Below, one piece after another: positions 51,322 through 58,257 of a stretch of 64,000 nucleotides of DNA; position 1 is the stretch's first letter, and each line of letters begins with the position of its first letter. A program made the position numbers and the translations under genes. The notes beneath the pieces are model-generated. The model saw only the letters and a program-made list of their open reading frames with translations. It was not told the DNA's origin and did no database searches. This DNA is from Blastococcus sp. URHD0036. Its GTDB lineage: Bacteria > Actinomycetota > Actinomycetes > Mycobacteriales > Geodermatophilaceae. The stretch lies in assembly GCF_000701365.1 (NCBI RefSeq), contig NZ_JNIK01000017.1, positions 124,001 to 188,000 of the forward strand, given 5' to 3'.

Positions 51322-52158
51322 ATGCCCGCCATCACCTGTCCTGTCTGCGACAGCTCAGACCTCGACGGCGTCGACGAGCTCGCAGACGGACGACTGGTCG
51401 TGCGCTGCATCGACTGCGACCACGAGTGGACCCGTGGAGAGAGCCGCCCGGTGCCGAAGGCGCCCGTCTCGGCGACCTACGAGAGCCTCAAGGTCGCCTT
51501 CCCCAAGGCGGGCGACGTCCGACCCGAGGCCCGTGAGCGTGCGACCCGTCTGATCGAGGGCTTCCTCGAGGCGACGCCCGACCTCGACCCGCGAGTTCCG
51601 CCCTACCGGGCGAAGTACCAGGCGATCTTCAGCGCCGACGGCTTGCCGCATGCCGATCCGGAGGACCTCAAGGCGTTCGCCAACAATTCCATCGTCGCCA
51701 ACCCGGGCAACATGTCCGTCTTCAACGAGGCGTGGAACGCAATGGGCGCCGACAAAGCGGCAGCACGCCTGCGGACCACCATCGAGTACCTGCTCCGCGG
51801 CCCCGAGGGAATGCGGCTCGAGGACCGCTTCACCGATCTCGTCGAGGAGCGCAAGGGACTCGGGATGACGGGGTTCAAGGAGTCGCTGCTCACGCGGGTC
51901 CTCTGCATCGTCGAGCCGGACCGGTTCCTGCCGATCCTCAAGTACACGACTCCCTCGGGCGGCAAGAAGGAGATCGCCTCACTCGTCTACGGGCTCGAGC
52001 TTCCGCCCCGCGAGAAGGTGTCCTGGACGATCGGTCGGCTCGTCACGTGGAGCAACGATCTCCTCGTCGAGTTGCTGGGCGACACTTTCGCCGACCTCGG
52101 CCACGGCTCCGAGTTCCTCTGGTGGGCCAAGCAGCAGCCAGCGGCGGTGACGGGGTGA
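51322..52158 (+). CDS. Zinc-ribbon protein with an McrB-associated-like domain
   Basis: A protein of 278 residues. The N-terminus has a four-Cys ribbon (CPVCDSSDLDG and RCIDCDHEW). The following region (FNEAWNAMGADKAAARLR; RFTDLVEERKGLGMTGFKES; LTRVLCIVEPDRFLPILKY; FLWW near the end) resembles the domain that precedes the AAA ATPase in McrB-like restriction proteins. No ATPase is present here. ATG 51322 has GAGGAGA 8 nt upstream. It is inside the ADP-ribose operon and may recognise DNA, RNA or a modified protein for the transferase encoded next. Confidence 0.65.
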   Translation: MPAITCPVCDSSDLDGVDELADGRLVVRCIDCDHEWTRGESRPVPKAPVSATYESLKVAFPKAGDVRPEARERATRLIEGFLEATPDLDPRVPPYRAKYQAIFSADGLPHADPEDLKAFANNSIVANPGNMSVFNEAWNAMGADKAAARLRTTIEYLLRGPEGMRLEDRFTDLVEERKGLGMTGFKESLLTRVLCIVEPDRFLPILKYTTPSGGKKEIASLVYGLELPPREKVSWTIGRLVTWSNDLLVELLGDTFADLGHGSEFLWWAKQQPAAVTG

Positions 52159-53414
52159 GCGCCATGGAGGTCGCGGAAGTCCGGCGGCGGGTAGACGAGG
52201 CGGTCGGTGGCGAGGACGACGAGGACGTCTTCGTGCAGGTCGAGCAGACCGCCGTCAGTCCGCTCCACGTGACGATCAGCAGCAAGCACCCGGCGACGTA
52301 CTACACACAGTGGGTCGACCTGCGTGCCGACGGCACGGTGCACCTGCCGGCGCCTGACGACGGCTTCACTTCGCCGGGCGCGAAGGGCACGGACGCCGGG
52401 ACGGCGACCTCGACCGAGGAGGCCGTGGCGCTCGTCGTCCGCGAGGCAGCGAAGGCCGTCGCCTACCTCCGCGAGATGCAGGCCCGGCACGCGGCGTCGG
52501 CCCGCCCCGCCGTCCAGCCGCCCGTGGCGGACGACGCGCTGGCCGAGGCATGCAGGCTGTGGCAGGGCGGCCGCGACGTCGGGTCGTCGCCGGTGCGGGG
52601 TGCCGGACGGGTGCTCACCGGGGTCAACCACTACTTCTTCGCGCCGTTCATCGCCGCTTACAACCAGCAGGCCCGGACGACGCCAGAGGTGCTGGACGCC
52701 GGGATCGCGCTACTGCGGTCGGTGAATGCGGCACCGTTTCGGGACGCCGACGGCTGGTCCTCCACGGTTGGGCTGGCCGCCGGCGGGTTTGCCGGCCGCG
52801 GCATCAAGTCCAAGACGGACGAGGACCCGCAGATCGAGCGGCAGCTTCGCCGCGGGCAGATCGAGATGCCGCTGTGGGGTGTCTCCCTCTCCCCCGCCGT
52901 CGCGGCGGGGTTCGGCACGCGGTTCCTGTTCGAGCTGGTCGGCGAGTTCCCCGCCGTCCCGGCCTGGGTCCACTCGGGCATCAAGGCTGAAGAGCAGGAG
53001 CTGGTCACCGGCGGCCGGTACCGCCTGCTGTCTCAGGACGAGCGAGATGGGACGACGCACGTCCGGCTGCGGTGGATGGGCGCGAGCGGCGACGAGGTTG
53101 GCTCGGACGAGCTCCTAATGACTGTGCTGGGCGCTGTGCCTGGCGTGGTGCGCAGCTCTCTGAAGCGGTCGGTCGGGCGGGAGGTGCTGGAGCTACGGCT
53201 GGGCGGTGAGGACTGGGCGACGGTCACCCGCGCCGCCGGCGGAGGCACCGTGCAGGTCACCCGCTACTGGCCGCCGGACCCGGACTGGGCACGGAGGGGC
53301 GACGATCCGTACGCCCAGGCGGCCGCGATCGATGCTGCGTCCCGGACGACGACTGTTCCGGCGGACGTGGCGGCCATCGTGGCCGCCGTGATGAGAGGGA
53401 AGGAAACGGCATGA
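52155..53414 (+). CDS. ADP-ribosyltransferase-like protein
   Basis: A protein of 419 residues; GTG 52155 overlaps the upstream stop (GTGA), and ATG 52164 would start three codons later. Residues about 155-300 read like an ADP-ribosyltransferase fold: an Arg candidate in GGFAGRGIK, then WGVSLSPAVAAGFG (Ser244-x-Ser246), then AEEQELVTGGRYRLL (E280-x-E282). This order fits the R-S-E clade, in which the second Glu is catalytic. An N-terminal region (1-120) with VEQTAVSPLHVTISS is unassigned. With the ARG gene upstream it gives a write-and-erase pair. The fold call is pattern-based. Confidence 0.55.
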   Translation: MSAMEVAEVRRRVDEAVGGEDDEDVFVQVEQTAVSPLHVTISSKHPATYYTQWVDLRADGTVHLPAPDDGFTSPGAKGTDAGTATSTEEAVALVVREAAKAVAYLREMQARHAASARPAVQPPVADDALAEACRLWQGGRDVGSSPVRGAGRVLTGVNHYFFAPFIAAYNQQARTTPEVLDAGIALLRSVNAAPFRDADGWSSTVGLAAGGFAGRGIKSKTDEDPQIERQLRRGQIEMPLWGVSLSPAVAAGFGTRFLFELVGEFPAVPAWVHSGIKAEEQELVTGGRYRLLSQDERDGTTHVRLRWMGASGDEVGSDELLMTVLGAVPGVVRSSLKRSVGREVLELRLGGEDWATVTRAAGGGTVQVTRYWPPDPDWARRGDDPYAQAAAIDAASRTTTVPADVAAIVAAVMRGKETA

Positions 53415-54058
53415 CGACAACGCTGGAGGACCGTGCCGAGATGGGCGCCGGGTCGCTGAGCGAGCGGTTCGACGAGGCGCTGCTGTTCGCTGCCAGCCAC
53501 CACCGCGAGCAGTTGCGGAAGGGCTCGAAGGTGCCGTACATGTCACACCTGATGAGCGTCAGCGCGCTGGTGCTCGAGCATGGCGGCACCGAGGACCAGG
53601 CGATCGCCGCACTGCTGCACGACGCGGTCGAGGACGCCCCGGCCGGTCAGGGCGGCGCTGTACTCGCTGAAATCCGAACGCGCTTCGGCGACGCCGTCGC
53701 CGACATCGTTCGGGCGTGCTCGGACGGGCTCGACGCTGACGGCAACCGCAGCGGGACCTGGCGGGAGCGCAAGGATGCGTACGTCGCGGGGCTGGCGACG
53801 AAGTCCCCCGAGGCGCTGCTGGTCACCGCGGCGGACAAGACGCACAACGCGCTGTGCATCGCGGCCGACGTCCGCCGCTACGGGCCGGAGTTCTGGTCGG
53901 TCTTCAACGCGAGCCGGGACGACCTGCTCTGGTACTACGCAAGCGTGCGGGACGCGGTGTCCCAGCGGCTGCCCGAAAGCTCGGTGCGCGTTGCCCTCCG
54001 CCGGTCGGTGGACGAACTCATCGAGGCGGTGGGGCCGGCCGGTGAGGGAGACAGCTAG
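53411..54058 (+). CDS. HD-domain hydrolase (RelA/SpoT HD-like)
   Basis: A protein of 215 residues. HREQLRKGSKVPYMSHLMSV, then AIAALLHDAVEDAP (HD), then ALLVTAADKTHN (second Asp) give the HD metal site; the layout resembles the (p)ppGpp hydrolase half of RelA/SpoT and small alarmone hydrolases. No synthetase domain follows. It would remove phosphate from a nucleotide such as (p)ppGpp or an ADP-ribose derivative. ATG 53411 overlaps the ART-like stop (ATGA), so it is the last coupled gene of the ADP-ribose operon. The substrate is inference. Confidence 0.82.
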   Translation: MTTTLEDRAEMGAGSLSERFDEALLFAASHHREQLRKGSKVPYMSHLMSVSALVLEHGGTEDQAIAALLHDAVEDAPAGQGGAVLAEIRTRFGDAVADIVRACSDGLDADGNRSGTWRERKDAYVAGLATKSPEALLVTAADKTHNALCIAADVRRYGPEFWSVFNASRDDLLWYYASVRDAVSQRLPESSVRVALRRSVDELIEAVGPAGEGDS

Positions 54059-54120
54059 ACGGGCCGGCAAGTGACGATGCCGATGGTTCCGACGGGCAGG
54101 ATGAGGCACCTGGCTGCCCG

Positions 54121-54142
54121 ATCGAGGCAACTCCGCCTCGAT
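54121..54142. terminator. Hairpin after the ADP-ribose operon
   Basis: ATCGAGGC (54121-54128) and GCCTCGAT (54135-54142) pair perfectly across AACTCC. It lies 63 nt after the HD stop and 29 nt before the GTPase start, so it can be an operon terminator or a GTPase operator. Confidence 0.45.
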
Positions 54143-54170
54143 ACCACCGGAGCCGGGGCGGCGGCGGGCT

Positions 54171-54881
54171 ATGGTCCGCCGCGTGCCTTTGCCCCTGATA
54201 CCAGTGGTCGTTGGCGTTGTCGCCCTAGTGAGCGCAGCCGCTGCAGCCGCTGCGGCCGCCGCAGCCGCCCGGGCGATGTGGCCGCAGTCCAAGGGCACCT
54301 CTTTCCTACTGATCGGCCCCATCGGCAGCGGAAAGTCCACCCTCGCGCGTTTCCTACAGGACGGGACAGTGCCAGAGGATTACGTCAGCACGGCGGGAAC
54401 TCGAACACTGGCTCGTAGCGAGGACATCGCCCTCGACGGCCTCCGCCTGAAGATTAGCGTGATCGCGGACACGGCCGGTCACCCCGAGGCCATCCGCGCG
54501 TGGCACGAGAAGGCCAAGGAATCCGACATCCTCCTGTACCTCGTCAGTTATGCGGAGGCCAGCGACAGCAGCTACGTCAAGCGGGTCCGCCGCGACACCG
54601 GTCAGTTAAGGGACTGGCGCAGTAAGGGCGAATTGCGGGACCACAGCCGAACGGTGCTGATCGTGACGCACATGGACCGGCACGAGGACTTTGGCGACGG
54701 CGTCAGCCAAGGAAGAGCGAACCACGCCGAACGGGTTGCGCGATCAGCACCGGCCGTCGCGGCCGCGGTGAAGGAACTGGGGCCCGCCTGTCCCGTGATC
54801 GCGGGATCGTTGGCCACTACTGCAGCCTGCACTGACGTCACGTTCAGACTGTTGACGGCTATCGAGTCGAGTTTGGGATGA
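54171..54881 (+). CDS. Membrane-anchored small GTPase
   Basis: A protein of 236 residues. The N-terminus has a hydrophobic Val/Ala-rich segment (about 8-33) that should anchor it. The P-loop is GPIGSGKS (residues 49-56), G3 is DTAGHPE (from Asp100), and the G4-like motif is THMD (166-169, not NKxD). It binds a nucleotide; specificity for GTP is inferred from the DTAG motif. ATG 54171 or GTG 54183 may be the start. Its stop overlaps the next gene (ATGA). It heads a three-gene module. Confidence 0.75.
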   Translation: MVRRVPLPLIPVVVGVVALVSAAAAAAAAAAAARAMWPQSKGTSFLLIGPIGSGKSTLARFLQDGTVPEDYVSTAGTRTLARSEDIALDGLRLKISVIADTAGHPEAIRAWHEKAKESDILLYLVSYAEASDSSYVKRVRRDTGQLRDWRSKGELRDHSRTVLIVTHMDRHEDFGDGVSQGRANHAERVARSAPAVAAAVKELGPACPVIAGSLATTAACTDVTFRLLTAIESSLG

Positions 54882-55345
54882 CGGTCAGCAGCGGGGCATG
54901 GATCCAATCTCCGGACGAAGAGCCCTCCCTGATTCTCCGCGACGGAACCGTCGTCCAGACGCAGTCGGAGGAAGAGAGGCAGCACCTCGTACAAGCGATA
55001 TCTCGCGTAACCAGCGGGGGCAGCCATCACGGCTGGCCTGACGCGACCACCGCTTACGTCCTGGACTCCGTCGACGGCGGGCTTGATGTCGTGGTGGAGA
55101 GTCCCCTTCCTGACGCTACGGACCATCGCGGTCGCCGAGTCATGACCGCGCTCATCCTGCAGGGCGCTGCCCTCGACGACGTCTCTGCGGGCTTCCAGGG
55201 CCTGAGACAGCAACTCGAGCGGCACGGCGTCTCCCTGAGCGCCGTTCCCGAGGACTTCGACGGGCAACTCCGAGGATTGGTGGCACAGTCCCGGCGGGGC
55301 TGCCTGGTCCCGATCTCGCCAAATCGACGGAGGGCAGCGGAGTGA
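54878..55345 (+). CDS. Hypothetical protein of the GTPase module (middle)
   Basis: A protein of 155 residues, no family recognised. The sequence is mixed alpha/beta with no membrane segment: SLILRDGTVVQTQSEEERQH, TAYVLDSVDGGLDVVVESPL, and an amphipathic AGFQGLRQQLERHG. The start overlaps the GTPase stop by 4 nt and the end overlaps the next gene by 4 nt, so the three are translated as a unit. A partner or effector of the GTPase is likely. Confidence 0.6.
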   Translation: MTVSSGAWIQSPDEEPSLILRDGTVVQTQSEEERQHLVQAISRVTSGGSHHGWPDATTAYVLDSVDGGLDVVVESPLPDATDHRGRRVMTALILQGAALDDVSAGFQGLRQQLERHGVSLSAVPEDFDGQLRGLVAQSRRGCLVPISPNRRRAAE

Positions 55346-56097
55346 CAGTTCCTGCGGAAAGCGCGCGACGGCTGGCCGTGGTCCTCAGCCAGGCGGAACT
55401 CGACCGGTGCAGCTACGACGAGGAGGGCGCGGAGTTGCTGCGCACTCCCGGGGTATGGCTGCTCTCGAATGCAGCCTCGCACGACGACGTCGTGGACCCC
55501 TTGATCAGGAGACTCGACGAGGCGGGCCTCCTGATCGCGGGCAACGTGCTGCTACAGATGCCGACCGAACCGAACGAGTACGAGCCGGTCGAGGACGCGC
55601 AGCAACGAGCAGCCGAGCGCAAGCATCTGTGCTTTACCCACCTGTGCCAGCTGCTTGGTGCCACGCAGGTACGCCTTGAAGTCCTCGAAACCGAGAGCAA
55701 CAAGGGCGACGCCCGAGTCGAGTTCTCCGGCGGTATCCGATCGGTTCATGTCAGCGGCGAGATGGAAAGAAAGACGGCGGATTCCACGGCCGCGGCCATG
55801 ACTCTCGACGACCGATACGAGGGCGGCGAGCCCGACCCGGAAGCTGCCGCTGCGTTCCTCGCGCGAGCTCGTCTCACCGCCGACCCGCTGATGCGCTCCC
55901 TGGTCGACTCGCGTCGATCGAAAAACACCTTGAAGTCCAGGCGATACACCGTCGATCTTTCACGAGAATCGACCCGCCAACTTACGGCCGCGGCGCAGCT
56001 CAAAGTCCCCGGCTTCATCACCGTGAAGACCGAAGCCGCGATGACCACGACCAGCGACGAGAAGTACCGAGCGACCTACGAGGTGTCGTTCGCCTGA
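55342..56097 (+). CDS. Hypothetical protein of the GTPase module (last)
   Basis: A protein of 251 residues, no family recognised. Segments such as LRTPGVWLLSNAASHDDVVD and KKxx-like basic runs (SRRSKNTLKSRRYTVDLSRE) precede a beta-rich end (KVPGFITVKTEAAMTT). It is soluble and has no signal peptide. The GTG start overlaps the middle gene's stop. It may be the output of the GTPase module, for example a DNA- or membrane-acting effector, but this is inference from its position. Confidence 0.6.
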   Translation: MTVPAESARRLAVVLSQAELDRCSYDEEGAELLRTPGVWLLSNAASHDDVVDPLIRRLDEAGLLIAGNVLLQMPTEPNEYEPVEDAQQRAAERKHLCFTHLCQLLGATQVRLEVLETESNKGDARVEFSGGIRSVHVSGEMERKTADSTAAAMTLDDRYEGGEPDPEAAAAFLARARLTADPLMRSLVDSRRSKNTLKSRRYTVDLSRESTRQLTAAAQLKVPGFITVKTEAAMTTTSDEKYRATYEVSFA

Positions 56098-56153
56098 CCA
56101 GCAGCTTGCTGGACGGACGACTGTCGTCAGGCTGCCACCGTCGGGCGCCCCGG

Positions 56154-56184
56154 CAGCTCGTGAGGGGGAACAGCTCGTGAGGGG
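56154..56184. repeat. Tandem 14-nt direct repeat before the Mrr gene
   Basis: CAGCTCGTGAGGGG occurs at 56154-56167 and again at 56171-56184 (period 17). It lies between the GTPase module and the Mrr-type nuclease, where an operator would be expected. Confidence 0.5.
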
Positions 56185-56250
56185 TGACACCGTCAGATGG
56201 CGGATCCGACCTCCGCAAGGACGATTTCTGGCACGACGGGATGGGGACGC

Positions 56251-57294
56251 ATGGCGCTGTGGATGGTGCGCACGGGACGACACGGTGAGGGCGACGAACT
56301 CGCGCTCAGTAACGGCGTGGTCGGGATCGGCTGGCCTGCGGCGGGCGACCTGTCGGACGTCACCGGGGTCGCAGCACTGCGCGCGCATCTGAGCACCAGC
56401 TATCCCGATGCGAAGCCGGCCACGGTGGCCAATTGGGTGGGGCAGATCGACGCTTTTCAAAGGCGCATGGCAGAGGGCGACCTCGTCGCCGTGCCATTGA
56501 AGAGCACTCCCGCGGTGGCATTCGGTCGGGTGAATGGCCCCTACCGGTACGTGCCGGACGCCCCCGAGTCCATGCGGCACCAGAGAACGGTCGCCTGGAT
56601 CCGCGAGGACGTGCCCCGCGAGTCGATCGACCAGGACATCCTGTACTCGCTCGGCGCGTTCTTGACGGTCTGCCGCATTCAGCGCAACGACGCAGAGTCC
56701 CGTGTCCTCGCACTCCTCGACGGATCAGCCCCGCCGGTGAAGCCCGGCCTGGGAACCCCCGCCGGCCCGGCGGAACAACCCGCGAGCGATGTCGAACGCC
56801 AGCCCGACGTGGACTTCTTCGAGCTGAGCCGCGACCAGATCCGCCGCCGCATCGGCGCCCGCTTCTCGGGCCACGAGCTGTCACGCCTCATCGGAGCAGT
56901 GCTGGAGACGGAGGGGATGTACGTACACGTTTCCCCCGCCGGTCCGGACGGCGGCGTCGACATCCTCGCCGGTGAGGGCGACATGGGCTTCGACGGTGTG
57001 GGGCTCGCCGTGCAGGTCAAGTCGGGAGGCGTCGTGGTGGACGCGCCCACCCTGCGCGAGCTCCAGGGCGTGATGGCCAACTTCGGGGCCACGCGGGGCC
57101 TGATGGTCAGCTGGGGCGGCTACACGAAGAACGCCCGCGCCGAAGCTCGGCGGCTCTTCTTCCAGCTCCGCCTCTGGGACGCCGACGACGTCATCACCCG
57201 TGTTGTAGCGGTGTACGACCGGCTGCCTCAGGAGATCCAGTCCGAGCTGCCCCTGCAGCGCATCTGGACGCTCGTGCCGGACGAGGACTCCTGA
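56251..57294 (+). CDS. Mrr-type restriction endonuclease
   Basis: A protein of 347 residues. The N-terminal part (LWMVRTGRHGEGDELALSNG to about residue 140) is the wHTH/EVE-like region seen in stand-alone Mrr-type enzymes. The C-terminus has the Mrr_cat nuclease: Asp237 in DGGVDIL, Gln255-x-Lys257 (QVKSG). Mrr enzymes cut modified DNA. ATG 56251 (MALWMVRTGRHGEG) is preferred to ATG 56197. It is convergent with the GIY-YIG gene, 8 bp apart. No methyltransferase is nearby, which fits a type IV enzyme. Confidence 0.82.
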   Translation: MALWMVRTGRHGEGDELALSNGVVGIGWPAAGDLSDVTGVAALRAHLSTSYPDAKPATVANWVGQIDAFQRRMAEGDLVAVPLKSTPAVAFGRVNGPYRYVPDAPESMRHQRTVAWIREDVPRESIDQDILYSLGAFLTVCRIQRNDAESRVLALLDGSAPPVKPGLGTPAGPAEQPASDVERQPDVDFFELSRDQIRRRIGARFSGHELSRLIGAVLETEGMYVHVSPAGPDGGVDILAGEGDMGFDGVGLAVQVKSGGVVVDAPTLRELQGVMANFGATRGLMVSWGGYTKNARAEARRLFFQLRLWDADDVITRVVAVYDRLPQEIQSELPLQRIWTLVPDEDS

Positions 57295-57302
57295 CGCCAA
57301 GG

Positions 57303-58085
57303 TCAGCAGTTCAGGTAGGCAACGGGGTTCTGAGCGCCCTGAGCGAAATAGCGTGTGACGTCGGTGCCGAGCACGCCCGCCGCGAACGCTCCGGTCGCCG
57401 AGGCGCCGGAGAAGCCCCACCGAGTCGAGCCGCCAGCACTTCCCTCCTCGAAGCCGCGATCCCCAGGCCCCTGGGCGCGCCACTCCGCCGGCGCGTAGAC
57501 CGCTCGCACCACTCCTCTGGAGACACTGAGCACATACTTCGCGCCCACGGCCCGTGTCCGACTTAGCTTCCACCAGCCGTGGGTGACCTCGAACAGCTCC
57601 TCGTCGCTCATACCCGGATACCAGCCCTGGCTCGGCTTGATCATCAGGACCGGTTCGGTGATGTCCGGGGCCGGCGGCGCCTCGAACACCGAGATCGCCT
57701 CGGCCGTCGACATCCATCCGCGCGCCCCGACGTGGTGGCCTGAGACGAGATTGGTCAACTCCGCCTTCGGGGGTTGCTGCAGCAGTTGGATCGCCACGGC
57801 TTCGACCTCGTAGGCCTCGCGGCTCGTCAGCCCGAACCGGAGGATCTCCGTCCGGACCGCGTGTCCTGCTTCATGGATGGCGCGGATCCGATCGAGCTTC
57901 AGCGAAACCTGGGTGTCCGCATTCGCAACCAACGCTGCCTGTGCATGCGCGAAGACCCGGTTACCGACACCCTTGCCGACGTAGAACACCTCGCCATCCC
58001 GGGGATCCCGCAAGACGTAGACATAGAACTTCAGCTGCTCGCTCACGTACGAGGAGAACTGGTGCGGCAGGGCGAACGAGGACAT
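57303..58085 (-). CDS. GIY-YIG nuclease-domain protein
   Basis: A protein of 260 residues. Residues about 18-115 are a GIY-YIG domain: FYVYVLRDPRDGEVFYVGKG with the Tyr pair, GNRVFAHAQAALVAN with its Arg, and AYEVEAVAIQLLQQPPKAEL with the catalytic Glu and Asn region (LTNLVSGH). It resembles the LEM-3-like branch. The C-terminal 130 residues are unassigned (GAKYVLSVSRGVVRAVYAP). It acts on DNA or RNA. It is convergent with the Mrr gene and divergent from the AddB-like gene. Confidence 0.8.
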   Translation of the reverse strand: MSSFALPHQFSSYVSEQLKFYVYVLRDPRDGEVFYVGKGVGNRVFAHAQAALVANADTQVSLKLDRIRAIHEAGHAVRTEILRFGLTSREAYEVEAVAIQLLQQPPKAELTNLVSGHHVGARGWMSTAEAISVFEAPPAPDITEPVLMIKPSQGWYPGMSDEELFEVTHGWWKLSRTRAVGAKYVLSVSRGVVRAVYAPAEWRAQGPGDRGFEEGSAGGSTRWGFSGASATGAFAAGVLGTDVTRYFAQGAQNPVAYLNC

Positions 58086-58257
58086 GGGCTTCCTCTCGCA
58101 GGGCTCTAGCTCAGCGGCGACGAGACTGCCACCGGTGTGACGGCCGAGGTCTGCCGTGTCGGATGGTCTGACCCCTTAGGAGGAAGGCGCCAGTTCGGGC
58201 CGTTTGAGCCCCTCTCGGTTGTTACGGTCCTCAGCGGTTCAGACCACGGGGGGATGC

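Noticed and set aside
54230-54275. GCC/GCT-rich repeat in the GTPase gene as a microsatellite or CRISPR-like array
   Set aside because: It encodes the Ala-rich hydrophobic anchor; units are irregular and there are no spacers.
58204-58257. Upstream start for the AddB-like gene
   Set aside because: The added 18 residues (MSPSRLLRSSAVQTTGGC) have no family character, and ATG 58258 has a purine-rich ribosome site.
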